From: Clostridium isatidis
GTDB lineage: Bacteria; Bacillota; Clostridia; Clostridiales; Clostridiaceae
Length of the DNA stretch: 64,000 nt
Assembly (NCBI RefSeq): GCF_002285495.1
Contig: NZ_CP016786.1
Location: forward strand, 1,068,001 to 1,132,000
Reading direction: 5' to 3'
The position numbers were made by a program, and so were the translations under genes. Shown here piece after piece: positions 38,182-47,026 of the stretch (positions are counted from its first letter, which is position 1; each line of letters starts with the position of its first letter). The notes under the pieces are model-generated. The model searched no databases. It was not told the DNA's origin and saw only the letters and a list, made by a program, of their open reading frames with translations.

Positions 38182-38210
38182 AAAAAACCACTTCTTAAAA
38201 TAAGAAGTGG
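38182..38210 (-). terminator. Riboswitch expression-platform terminator
   Basis: CCACTTCTTA-TTT-TAAGAAGTGG stem followed by TTTTTT on the minus strand, between the SAM aptamer and metA. The 5' arm can instead pair with aptamer sequence (AAGAAGTG near 38250) as antiterminator. Confidence 0.88.
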
Positions 38211-38253
38211 AAAAACCAAATTCCAAAAATATATTAAAATTTTTCTATCACTT

Positions 38254-38358
38254 CTTATCTTTCAGGAAAACTCCTGCTGGAATTAGCACATTTCTATCTT
38301 AATTAGACAGCTGTTGCTGGGTTTCATAGGGCCAGTCCCTCCACCACTCTTGATAAGA
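38254..38358 (-). promoter_or_regulatory. SAM-I (S-box) riboswitch controlling metA
   Basis: Minus-strand RNA shows the S-box landmarks in order: CTTATCAAGAG, GGTGGAGGGACTGGCCC, TGAAACCCAGCAAC, a variable stem, GTGCTAATTCCAGCAG and closing AAGATAAG pairing with the start (P1). Binding of S-adenosylmethionine would stabilise P1 and let the downstream terminator form. Located upstream of metA as expected. Confidence 0.95.
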
Positions 38359-38382
38359 TTTAAGATTGTTTAGTTTGGATTA

Positions 38383-38411
38383 ATTTTACTTTAATAAAAA
38401 TACATTGTCAA
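38383..38411 (-). promoter_or_regulatory. Promoter of the metA leader
   Basis: Minus strand TTGACA (38411-38406), 17-bp spacer, TAAAAT (38388-38383). Initiation would fall near 38376, about 18 nt before the riboswitch. Confidence 0.75.
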
Positions 38412-38430
38412 TATCTATTTAACATCATAT

Positions 38431-39156
38431 TTACAAATCCTTTAACTTTCCTTTTTTCTTTAACTTTTCTAATAATTCATTTGGATTATCATTTATAATA
38501 AGATTTTTAGGAAAATCTATAGATTGAAGCATTTCAATAGCCTCCGAAAATTCTCCAATTTTAGTACAGAAATGGGCATCACTATTAATAACAATCCTTG
38601 CATTATGTAACTTACATAATAAAGCTATTTTTTTACAATTTGTAAAACTTCCTGGTCTAGAAGTAGTAAAGGAACTATTATTTATTTCAATTAATACATC
38701 ATTTTCTTTTGCACATATCACTATTTCTTCATAATCAACTGGAACAGCTGGATTTCCTAAATGACCTATTATATCAATTTTACCTCTTTTTATTGCGTTA
38801 ACAAAAGCTCTCGTATTTTCCTCTACATTTCCTACATTATATACTTCAGTATGTATACTCCCAATTACAATATCGAGTTTATCTAACATAGAATCTTCCA
38901 TATCCAAATTACCATCATAATCCATTATATTAGCTTCAACGCCATACAGCATGGTAACTCCAAAAAGTTCTCTAGGTAAGACTCTGTAATTTGAAAAATA
39001 CCAAATATGAGGTGAACCAGGCATAGTAATTCCATGTTCTGTAGTTCCTAAAACTTTAATTCCCTTCTCAGAAGCTGCTTTAGCATTTTCCATTAAGCTT
39101 GAATAAGCATGTCCACTAGCTATTGTATGAGTATGAACATCTAACTTAAATTTCAT
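38431..39156 (-). CDS. PHP-domain phosphatase (YcdX-like)
   Basis: 241 residues of the PHP metal-dependent phosphoesterase family. Metal ligands are visible in DVHTHT, TTEHG, GVEANI, IGSIHTE, GHLGNP and INSDAH, the full nine-ligand set of the YcdX/trinuclear zinc type. The ATG at 39156 with GGGTGA is preferred over upstream in-frame ATGs lacking a ribosome binding site. Likely hydrolyses a small phosphate ester; substrate unknown. Its stop lies just before the metA promoter on the same strand. Confidence 0.87.
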   Translation of the reverse strand: MKFKLDVHTHTIASGHAYSSLMENAKAASEKGIKVLGTTEHGITMPGSPHIWYFSNYRVLPRELFGVTMLYGVEANIMDYDGNLDMEDSMLDKLDIVIGSIHTEVYNVGNVEENTRAFVNAIKRGKIDIIGHLGNPAVPVDYEEIVICAKENDVLIEINNSSFTTSRPGSFTNCKKIALLCKLHNARIVINSDAHFCTKIGEFSEAIEMLQSIDFPKNLIINDNPNELLEKLKKKGKLKDL

Positions 39157-39403
39157 TTTATCACCCTTTATAATATATATTATCTTTATCAATTACTATT
39201 TAATAATATCATTAATTTTTCAAATTGCAACTTGCACCTTATTAATATTTATTATTATTAAAATCTTGATTTTTTTGATAAACTATAATTTATTTTATTA
39301 TTTATTATCATTTACGAGGATATTGTTTAAGTGTATATATTTTGCTTACTCTCATTTTATAACGACTTATAATTATTACAACCAAAACTTTAAATAAAAT
39401 AAT

Positions 39404-39448
39404 AAAGAACAATAGTAAATTTAAATATAAATTTTCCTATTGTTCTTT
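39404..39448 (-). terminator. Terminator of the purA-purB unit
   Basis: 12-bp perfect stem AAAGAACAATAG/CTATTGTTCTTT with a 21-nt AT loop, 17 bp after the purB stop. Confidence 0.7.
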
Positions 39449-39464
39449 GTTATATTTTTATATT

Positions 39465-40895
39465 TTATACCGTTATCTCTGCTTCTTCTCCTAATAAATC
39501 CTTGTTTTTTTCTAATATCGGCTTAACTGCTTCATTTATAAAATCTAACACTTGATTTTCTGCTCTTCCTGTAAACTTCTTAGCAGCTAATATACTCTTT
39601 GCTTTTTCTTCATCTAGACTAAAACTTGGATCATTTATTAATCTTTCAATAAGATCATTATCTAAACCTTCTTCTTTAACTTTCCTTGCAGCTTCCATAG
39701 AGTGTACCCTTATCTTTTCATGAAGTTCTTGTCTATCTCCACCCATTTTAACTTCTTCCATTAATATATTTTCTGTTGCCATAAATGGAAGCTCCTTATT
39801 AACATGAGTTTCAATTACTTTTTCATAAACTACTAAATTACTTGAAATATTCATATATAAATTTAAAACTCCATCTAAAGCTAAAAAGGCTTCTGAAACA
39901 GAAAGTCTCTTATTAGCAGAATCATCTAAAGTTCTTTCAAACCATTGAGTAGAAGCTGTAATTGCCGGATTCATTGAAGTTACCAAAACAAATCTTGCAA
40001 GGGCACTCATTCTTTCTGATCTCATAGGATTTCTCTTATAAGCCATAGCAGAAGATCCAATTTGATTCTTTTCAAATGGTTCCTCTATTTCTTTCATACT
40101 TTGAAGAATTCTTAAATCATTACTAAACTTATAAGCACTTTGAGCAATTTCGGATAAAGTATTTAAAATAATCGAATCTACCTTTCTTGGGTATGTTTGA
40201 CCTGTTACACTATAACTTTCCTTAAAGCCCATCTTTTCTGTAACTATTCTATCAAGGGCTTTAATTTTTTCTTCATCACCATCAAATAATTCCATAAAGC
40301 TAGCTTGAGTTCCTGTTGTTCCCTTAACGCCTCTAAATCTTAGCTTATCTATTACAAAATCTAGGTTTTCTAAGTCTAATAATAAGTCATGAATCCAAAG
40401 GGTTGCCCTCTTTCCAACTGTTGTTAATTGGGCTGGTTGAAGATGAGTAAAGCCTAAAGTTGGTAATCCCTTATATTTTAAAGCAAAGTCTTTTAAATTC
40501 TTTATTACATTAATAATCTTTTTTCTAATTAAAAGTAATCCTTCTTTCATTATAATTAAATCAGTATTATCTCCAACATAACAACTTGTAGCACCAAGAT
40601 GTATAATTCCTTTTGCTTTTGGACATTGAACACCATAAGCGTAAACATGACTCATAACATCATGACGAGTTTCCTTTTCTCTTTGAATTGCTACTTCATA
40701 ATTAATATTTTCTACATTATCTTTTAATTCTCTTATTTGTTCATCTGTTATGTTAATTCCAAGTTCTTTTTCACCTTCTGCCAAAGCTACCCAAAGACGT
40801 CTCCAAGTTTTAAATTTCATCTCATCTGAAAATATATATGACATTTCTTTTGAAGCATACCTGCTGTTTAATGGGGTACTATATGTATTTCTCAT
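39465..40895 (-). CDS. purB: Adenylosuccinate lyase
   Basis: Cleaves SAICAR and adenylosuccinate in purine synthesis. 476 residues. The fumarase-superfamily signature SSAMAYKRNPMRSE, the TH pair in GFTHLQPAQ and HLGATS are all present. Ribosome binding site AAAAGGAG. It lies 42 bp after purA and shares its terminator, so both final steps of AMP synthesis are made together. Confidence 0.95.
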   Translation of the reverse strand: MRNTYSTPLNSRYASKEMSYIFSDEMKFKTWRRLWVALAEGEKELGINITDEQIRELKDNVENINYEVAIQREKETRHDVMSHVYAYGVQCPKAKGIIHLGATSCYVGDNTDLIIMKEGLLLIRKKIINVIKNLKDFALKYKGLPTLGFTHLQPAQLTTVGKRATLWIHDLLLDLENLDFVIDKLRFRGVKGTTGTQASFMELFDGDEEKIKALDRIVTEKMGFKESYSVTGQTYPRKVDSIILNTLSEIAQSAYKFSNDLRILQSMKEIEEPFEKNQIGSSAMAYKRNPMRSERMSALARFVLVTSMNPAITASTQWFERTLDDSANKRLSVSEAFLALDGVLNLYMNISSNLVVYEKVIETHVNKELPFMATENILMEEVKMGGDRQELHEKIRVHSMEAARKVKEEGLDNDLIERLINDPSFSLDEEKAKSILAAKKFTGRAENQVLDFINEAVKPILEKNKDLLGEEAEITV

Positions 40896-40937
40896 TTTTA
40901 TCTCCTTTTAAAATTACTATATAGATTTTCTATTAGT

Positions 40938-42224
40938 CTAAATTTCCTTTAAAACAATTGTTTGATCTCTCTTTGGTCCTACTGAAACTATTGAAATTGG
41001 AACTCCAGTAAATTCCTCAATTCTTTTTAAATATTTCTTAGCATTTTCAGGAATTTCATCATAGCTTCTAGCATCAGCTACGCTGTCATCCCATCCCTCA
41101 AATTCTTCATATATTGGCTCACACTTAGCTAAATCTTCTAAGCTTGCTGGGAAGTAATCTATCACTTTATCTTCAAATTTATATCCCACACAAACCATTA
41201 TTTTGTCAAGACCAGCTAAGGTATCAATCTTGGTTACAACTAAATCTGTAAGTCCTGAAACTCTTGCTGATGTTTTTAATATAACAAGATCAAGCCAACC
41301 ACATCTTCTTGCTCTACCTGTTGTAACGCCAAATTCTCCACCTTTTTGTCTTATCCATTCTCCTGTTTCATTATCAAGTTCAGTTGGAAATGGACCTTTA
41401 CCTACTCTTGTTGTATAAGCCTTAGCAACTCCTACTGCTCCGCTTATCATCGTTGGTCCAATGCCTACTCCTGAGCAAACTCCCCCTGCAGTTGTATTTG
41501 ATGAAGTAACAAAAGGGTAAGTGCCATAATCTATATCAAGTAACATCCCTTGAGCTCCTTCAAATAAAACTTTCTTGCCACTCTTTATAGCATCATATAT
41601 CCTAACAGAACTATCTGCTACAAAAGATTTTAATCTCTTTCCAAGTTCAACATATTCCTCATAAATTGTATCAAAGTTTAGTTCTTCACCATTATAAACC
41701 TTAGTAATAATATCATTTTTGCTTACTATTGTTTCCTTTAATTTTTCTTTTAAAACCACTGGATTTATTAAATCACAAACTCTAATCCCACTTCTTTCAG
41801 CTTTATCTGTATAACAAGGACCTATTCCTTTACCAGTTGTTCCTATGTTATTTTTTCCTCTTGCTTCTTCTTTTAATTTATCTAGAACTTTATGATATGG
41901 CATTATAACATTTGCTCTATCGCTTACAATTAATTGCTCTGGTGAAACCTTAATACCTGCCTTTTCTAAATAATCAAGTTCTTCAAAAAAGGCTTTTGGA
42001 TCTAATACTACTCCATTTCCAATAATATTTAACTTATCCTTATATAATACACCTGAAGGTATTAAATGAAGCTTATATTCATTTTCTCCAACTATAACCG
42101 TATGTCCTGCATTATTTCCACCTTGAAATCTTACTATTACATCGCTGCTTTCTGCTAGAAAATCAGTCATTTTTCCTTTACCTTCATCGCCCCATTGAGC
42201 TCCTAAAACAATAAATCCTGCCAT
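40938..42224 (-). CDS. purA: Adenylosuccinate synthetase
   Basis: GTP-dependent first step from IMP to AMP. 428 residues from the ATG at 42224, chosen because GGAGAG lies 7 nt upstream and homologues start close to the P-loop. Motifs: GAQWGDEGKGK, NNAGHTV, GTTGKGIGPCY, TTRVGKGPFPTE and TTGRARRCGW. First gene of the purA-purB pair. No purine riboswitch or PurBox was seen in the 280 bp upstream, which holds only AT-rich DNA. Confidence 0.96.
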   Translation of the reverse strand: MAGFIVLGAQWGDEGKGKMTDFLAESSDVIVRFQGGNNAGHTVIVGENEYKLHLIPSGVLYKDKLNIIGNGVVLDPKAFFEELDYLEKAGIKVSPEQLIVSDRANVIMPYHKVLDKLKEEARGKNNIGTTGKGIGPCYTDKAERSGIRVCDLINPVVLKEKLKETIVSKNDIITKVYNGEELNFDTIYEEYVELGKRLKSFVADSSVRIYDAIKSGKKVLFEGAQGMLLDIDYGTYPFVTSSNTTAGGVCSGVGIGPTMISGAVGVAKAYTTRVGKGPFPTELDNETGEWIRQKGGEFGVTTGRARRCGWLDLVILKTSARVSGLTDLVVTKIDTLAGLDKIMVCVGYKFEDKVIDYFPASLEDLAKCEPIYEEFEGWDDSVADARSYDEIPENAKKYLKRIEEFTGVPISIVSVGPKRDQTIVLKEI

Positions 42225-42461
42225 ACTTAATCTCTCCAATATCCTTTAAATTTGCGATAAAAAATATCACTTAAAAATACTAACAAAGAAAAGTTTATAC
42301 AGTCAATAAATTTACCTTAATCTTAACCTATTAGAACAATAATTATTTATTATATTAGATATAAGCAAAAATTATATTTAAATATAGCAATATAAATAAT
42401 AATTATATATTTTATTAATAAAATAAAAGTTCATTATTAGTATTTTTAAATAATAAAAAAT

Positions 42462-42490
42462 AATACTGGAAAATAAAATTTCCAGCATTA
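42462..42490 (-). terminator. Terminator of the radical SAM gene
   Basis: Stem AATACTGGAAA with TTTCCAGCATT, 19 bp after the stop, followed by an AT-rich run. Confidence 0.7.
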
Positions 42491-42508
42491 TTAAATCCAT
42501 GAGAATTT

Positions 42509-43147
42509 CTATTCAAAAGGACGAACTCTTAAGGGAATTCCAATATTATCACATACTTTTTGACAAGCCTTTATTTCTTCTTCTCCAATACAATCTACAA
42601 CTGTAAATACAACCTTGGGTACATACTTTTTACAGTTTACCGCATATTTTAGCATAGCATCAAAAGATTCTAGCCCAAACTTATTTCTAGTTATTCTAAG
42701 ATATTCTTCTGCATTTGATGCATTAAGACTTATTGATACAGTATCAATTAAACCTTCTAATAACGGTGCAGTATCCTTTTTGTGTATCAAATCTGCTAGT
42801 CCATTAGTATTTATACGTAAAGGTATATTAGTTCTTCTCTTTAAATATTTTGCAATTTCTATAATATCATAAAGTCGGATAGTTGGTTCACCGTAGCCAC
42901 AAAAAATAACTTCATTAAATTGATCTAAATCATACTTTTCAAACTCCCCAATTATTTCTTGCGCTGACGGTTCCCTTTTTAACCAAAGACTATTAGTTTC
43001 AACCATTTCCTTAGTGTCTCTTAAGCAAAAAGTACATGCGCAAGGACATTTATTAGTTAAATTCACATAAACTTTTTCTTTTTTAATTATTTTTATATCC
43101 TTTAAATTTATAAAATCACCATTCTGTAGAGTATATAAAATAACCAT
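42509..43147 (-). CDS. Radical SAM protein, TatD-linked type
   Basis: 212 residues. The cluster motif is CPCACTFC (CxxxCxxC) near residue 35, preceded by VYVNLTNK. EVIFCGYGEPTIR is the glycine-rich SAM site. The sequence matches my memory of the small radical SAM proteins found beside TatD-family nucleases, though no tatD gene is in this window. Substrate unknown. Initiation at the ATG at 43147; only a weak ribosome binding site (AAAGATGG region) precedes it. Confidence 0.8.
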   Translation of the reverse strand: MVILYTLQNGDFINLKDIKIIKKEKVYVNLTNKCPCACTFCLRDTKEMVETNSLWLKREPSAQEIIGEFEKYDLDQFNEVIFCGYGEPTIRLYDIIEIAKYLKRRTNIPLRINTNGLADLIHKKDTAPLLEGLIDTVSISLNASNAEEYLRITRNKFGLESFDAMLKYAVNCKKYVPKVVFTVVDCIGEEEIKACQKVCDNIGIPLRVRPFE

Positions 43148-43437
43148 CTTTCTTCATCCTTTATATTTATAAATTATTAATTTCCATTTTAAATCATATA
43201 TCACAAAAAATAAAGTATTTCATACTCTCTAACTTATCTTATCTCCAATACTTCTTATATGTTTTTTTATCAACAATTCTTTTAGGAATAGTTTTCTATT
43301 AAATAATTTCTCCATTTATCTTCAAAATTTTATTAAACTAACGCCAAGTATTTTTTCTATATTATTGGGAATTTTTATCAATGATAACAGGATACTCTAA
43401 AAATTTTCATTAATTATACTTTCAGAACTCATTATTC

Positions 43438-43635
43438 CTAAGTCCAATTTACTTCTGAAAGTAGAAACCATATAATTATTAAAATAAGTAAAGATTTTAC
43501 TCTGCTCCAAAATAAATAACTCTCACTTGGTTCTAGATCTTTATATTTCCAACCTTCAGATAACTTCCACCCAAATCTAGGATTTATTAAATCTATAATT
43601 AAAAATATGCTAATAATAATCTTTATAAAAACCAT
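43438..43635 (-). CDS. Small membrane protein (DUF6199-like)
   Basis: 65 residues, two membrane helices (4-18 and 46-61) flanking NPRFGWKLSEGWKYKDLEPS, the pattern of DUF6199-type proteins. A strong AGGGGGA ribosome binding site precedes the ATG. Role unknown; it lies 24 bp after an exported protein gene on the same strand and may be its operon partner. Confidence 0.75.
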   Translation of the reverse strand: MVFIKIIISIFLIIDLINPRFGWKLSEGWKYKDLEPSESYLFWSRVKSLLILIIIWFLLSEVNWT

Positions 43636-43658
43636 ATTATCCCCCTATATTAATTTAT

Positions 43659-44174
43659 TTACTCCCAAAGAACTTCTTGCATTATGCTACTATTAGCTAA
43701 CTTTTCAGCAAGTTCTATTGCTTCCGATCTATTTTTAGCTGGTGCAGCAATATATAATCCATCTTTACTAGACCATCCATAAGAATTCTCTTGGGTTTTC
43801 TCACAAACAATAATCAAAATTTCACTAAATTTATTATTACATAATAATTCACCAAAATATTTACTGCTATTATCTATATTTAACGATACTATTTTTGCAG
43901 TGTTATCTGAAAATAATAATTCTTTATCAGATAATGTCCATATATCACCATAAAGATCTATTGATATTCTTCCTATAAAACTATTTTCTTTAAATAAATA
44001 TTTATTATAGATACCTATAACTTCTATTATTACTTCTTCAATATAATCATCATTACCAATATTTCTTTGAATTCCCTTTAAACTTATATTAATTTTATGT
44101 TGCGATGGTAAAAAACATAAAGAAATACTTGTCACTAAAATAGCTAATAAGAATATTATAATTTTTCTATTCAT
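43659..44174 (-). CDS. Exported or membrane-anchored protein of unknown function
   Basis: 171 residues. An N-terminal hydrophobic segment (residues 3-20, IIIFLLAILVTSISLCFL) acts as signal or anchor, without a clear lipobox. The rest is a soluble domain with alternating strands and a C-terminal helix rich in Ala/Glu (RSEAIELAEKLAN). ATG 44174 with AAAGGT is preferred over TTG 44189. No family recognised. Co-directional with the small membrane protein downstream. Confidence 0.6.
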   Translation of the reverse strand: MNRKIIIFLLAILVTSISLCFLPSQHKINISLKGIQRNIGNDDYIEEVIIEVIGIYNKYLFKENSFIGRISIDLYGDIWTLSDKELLFSDNTAKIVSLNIDNSSKYFGELLCNNKFSEILIIVCEKTQENSYGWSSKDGLYIAAPAKNRSEAIELAEKLANSSIMQEVLWE

Positions 44175-44271
44175 ATCTATACCTTTCAATTTGGATGTTA
44201 TCTGTCATTATTTTATATTATACCATTATATTCCATTAAGGCGAAATAATATATTTTTATATTTAAAAATA

Positions 44272-44309
44272 AAAATTACTTAGGTTAGTTTAGATACCTA
44301 AGTAATTTT
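44272..44309. terminator. Bidirectional terminator
   Basis: 14-bp perfect inverted repeat (AAAATTACTTAGGT and complement) right after the DUF368 gene stop. Confidence 0.75.
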
Positions 44310-44314
44310 ATCTA

Positions 44315-45109
44315 TTAATTCCTGCTAATATAATAAGTAAAGATAAATCCTATTATAGCAAGTATAATCCCTATTACACTTTTCATTCCATCAATTCCAG
44401 GAAAAACTGAAAAAACTGATCCTAATATAAATCCAAAAATTAATATATATGTTTGTTCAGGAAATTTTAATAACAAGATTTCAATAAATCTTGCAGTTAC
44501 TAAAGTCCCAACTATCCCTCCAATTGCTATAGGTATTAATATAGGTATATTTAACTGGGCAACTGCAGTTATCACCGTATTATAAAGACCTAAAACAAAT
44601 AGCATAAAAGAACCGCTAATCCCTGGCAAAATTAATGCTATAGCAACAACTACTCCACCTAAGAATAAATATAAAAAGTTTAAAGGAGTTAAATTTTGTA
44701 TAACGGCTGATGCATCATTATTTGGTGTTCCCATCATATATACAATCACAAAACCAGCAATTAAATATAATATACTGCTTTTTTTAAGCCCCTTTACTGA
44801 AGCCTTTCTATACATTAGTGGTGCTCCACCTAAAATTACACCAATAAATAAATAACCAATTTGAATTGGAAAATTATCAAATAATGTTTTTACAATATTA
44901 CTAAAAGCAAAAATTCCTATTACTGCTCCAAGTCCAACTTCTAGCAATAATCTATATTGATTTTTAAAGTCCTTTAATATATTATTTACAGCATGCAATA
45001 GTTTATCATATATTCCAAAAATCATTGCTATAGTTCCTCCACTTACACCTGGAACTAATTGTGATATACTTATTACAACACCTTTTAAAAAATTTTTTAC
45101 TGTTTCCAT
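44315..45109 (-). CDS. DUF368 family undecaprenyl-phosphate translocase (PopT-like)
   Basis: 264 residues with eight or so membrane helices and the two family repeats, LVPGVSGGTIAMIFGIYD (about 18-35) and ILPGISGSFMLFVLGLYN (about 158-175). DUF368 proteins (PopT) were recently shown to recycle undecaprenyl phosphate, the lipid carrier for cell-wall synthesis, across the membrane. Acts in the cytoplasmic membrane. Ribosome binding site AGAGGTGC. Single-gene unit, divergent from the ABC exporter. Confidence 0.88.
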   Translation of the reverse strand: METVKNFLKGVVISISQLVPGVSGGTIAMIFGIYDKLLHAVNNILKDFKNQYRLLLEVGLGAVIGIFAFSNIVKTLFDNFPIQIGYLFIGVILGGAPLMYRKASVKGLKKSSILYLIAGFVIVYMMGTPNNDASAVIQNLTPLNFLYLFLGGVVVAIALILPGISGSFMLFVLGLYNTVITAVAQLNIPILIPIAIGGIVGTLVTARFIEILLLKFPEQTYILIFGFILGSVFSVFPGIDGMKSVIGIILAIIGFIFTYYISRN

Positions 45110-45290
45110 CTTGCACCTCTTATTATATTTTTTATATTTTGTTACAATTTTACATATTACATTTTGATAATATTGTCATGATTATGCTATTTAAGCAAAA
45201 GTATTAAAATTTATATTTATTAATATTAATGTATTTAATTGAAAAACTATATAATATTAAATTCTTTTTCATAGTTAAAGGAGTGATCTA

Positions 45291-47015
45291 ATGAAAAAAG
45301 TTCTTCCCTTTTTTAAATCCTATAAGAAAGAACTGATTTTAGGACCATTATTTAAGCTTATAGAAGCCATATTGGAACTTTTTATTCCAATAGTAATGAT
45401 AAAAATTATTGATATAGGAATTCCGAATAATGATATTAATTATATAATTAGAATTGGATTTATTCTTATATTGCTAGGTTTAGTAGGTCTTACTTTTGCA
45501 TTAATATGTCAATATTATGCTTCTATTGCTTCCCAAGGAATAGGAGCAAATATTAGGACAGCATTATTTGAACATATAAATAAACTTTCCTATAAAGAAA
45601 TTGATACTATAGGTACCTCCACTTTAATTACACGATTAACAAATGATATTACATTAATTCAAAATGGTATTGCAATGTTAATTAGATTAGGTACAAGGTC
45701 CCCTTTTGTTATTATTGGCTCTACAATTATGGCCTTTGCAATTAACTTTCAGCTAGCTTTAATATTTTTAATTACAATGCCTATTATATCAGCAATACTA
45801 TTTTTAATCATGAAAAAATCTGTAAAAATTTATAAAGAAATTCAAAAAAAATTAGAAAATATTTCTCTTATTACTAAAGAAAATATTGAAGGAGTTAGAG
45901 CCGTTAAAGCTTTTTCTAAAGAAAAAAGGGAAATTGAAAGATTTAGAAAGGGAAATGCTGCTTATAGTGAAGAAAATATTAAAGCATTAAAAGTTTCTTC
46001 TTTGTTAAATCCACTTACTTCAATTGTTATGAATTTTGCCATTGTTTTTATACTCTATTTTGGAGCTAATAAGGTAAACCTAGGTATTTCAACACAAGGA
46101 GAAATTATTGCGTTAATAAACTATATAACACAAATATCATTAGCTTTAATTGTCTTCTCACAATTAGTAATTACTTTAACTAAAGGATATACATCCTTAA
46201 TTAGAGTTTCGGAAATCTTAGAAGTTAACCCTAGTCTGATTGAAAATAATAATGAACTTAGTATAACTTCTGTAGATAAAAGGAAACCATTAATAGAATT
46301 TAGAAATGTTTATTTTACTTATAATAATTCTCAGGAGTATTCTTTAAAGAATATTTCTTTTAAAATCAATAAAAATGAAACTGTTGGTATAATTGGAGGA
46401 ACAGCTTCAGGAAAATCTACAATAATTAATTTATTATGTAGATTTTATGATACCACAAAGGGAGAAATATTAATTAATGGTATTAACGTAAAAAACTATT
46501 CCTTTAAAGAATTAAGAAATTTAATTTCTTTAGTTCCTCAAAAGTCAGTTTTATTTAGCGGAACAATAAGAAGTAACTTGGAACTAGGAAATAAAAATTT
46601 AAATGATAAAGAGTTAAAAAGAGTTTTAGATATATCTATGGCCTCTGATTTTGTGAATAAATTAGAAGATAAATATGATGCAAAAGTTTTAAAAGGTGGA
46701 AAAAACTTTTCTGGCGGACAAAAGCAAAGGCTTTCTATTGCTAGGGCTTTAGCTAAAAATTCAGAAATATTAATTTTAGATGATAGTCTAAGCGCCTTAG
46801 ATTTCTCCACAGATCTACAGGTTAGAAAAAAAATAAAGGAAGAAGTTAAGAATAAAACTATTATAATGATTTCTCAAAGGGCAAGCAGTTTAAAAAATGC
46901 TGACAAAATTATTGTTCTAGATAATGGAGAAGTTAAAGCCATTGGAACTCATGACGAACTATTAGATACTTGTTATGTATATAAAGAAATTTATTATTCT
47001 CAAAGCAAAAACTAG
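45291..47015 (+). CDS. Heterodimeric ABC exporter subunit with degenerate nucleotide site
   Basis: 574 residues: a six-helix ABC exporter domain (1-310), then an ATPase domain. Walker A GTASGKST and signature FSGGQKQR are canonical. After Walker B the catalytic Glu is replaced by Asp (LILDDSLSALD), and the H-loop His is replaced by Gln (MISQRASS). So one of the two ATP sites of the dimer is hydrolysis-defective, the hallmark of asymmetric exporters such as BmrCD. Ribosome binding site AAAGGAG. The partner gene starts 11 bp downstream. Substrate is likely a drug or lipid. Confidence 0.9.
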   Translation: MKKVLPFFKSYKKELILGPLFKLIEAILELFIPIVMIKIIDIGIPNNDINYIIRIGFILILLGLVGLTFALICQYYASIASQGIGANIRTALFEHINKLSYKEIDTIGTSTLITRLTNDITLIQNGIAMLIRLGTRSPFVIIGSTIMAFAINFQLALIFLITMPIISAILFLIMKKSVKIYKEIQKKLENISLITKENIEGVRAVKAFSKEKREIERFRKGNAAYSEENIKALKVSSLLNPLTSIVMNFAIVFILYFGANKVNLGISTQGEIIALINYITQISLALIVFSQLVITLTKGYTSLIRVSEILEVNPSLIENNNELSITSVDKRKPLIEFRNVYFTYNNSQEYSLKNISFKINKNETVGIIGGTASGKSTIINLLCRFYDTTKGEILINGINVKNYSFKELRNLISLVPQKSVLFSGTIRSNLELGNKNLNDKELKRVLDISMASDFVNKLEDKYDAKVLKGGKNFSGGQKQRLSIARALAKNSEILILDDSLSALDFSTDLQVRKKIKEEVKNKTIIMISQRASSLKNADKIIVLDNGEVKAIGTHDELLDTCYVYKEIYYSQSKN

Positions 47016-47026
47016 GAGGTGACATT

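Noticed and set aside
42225..42508. Purine riboswitch or PurBox upstream of purA
   Set aside because: The region is plain AT-rich sequence without the conserved aptamer core or recognisable PurBox.
43148..43437. Possible gene in the 290-bp gap after the DUF6199-like gene
   Set aside because: No frame with coding character or ribosome binding site on either strand.
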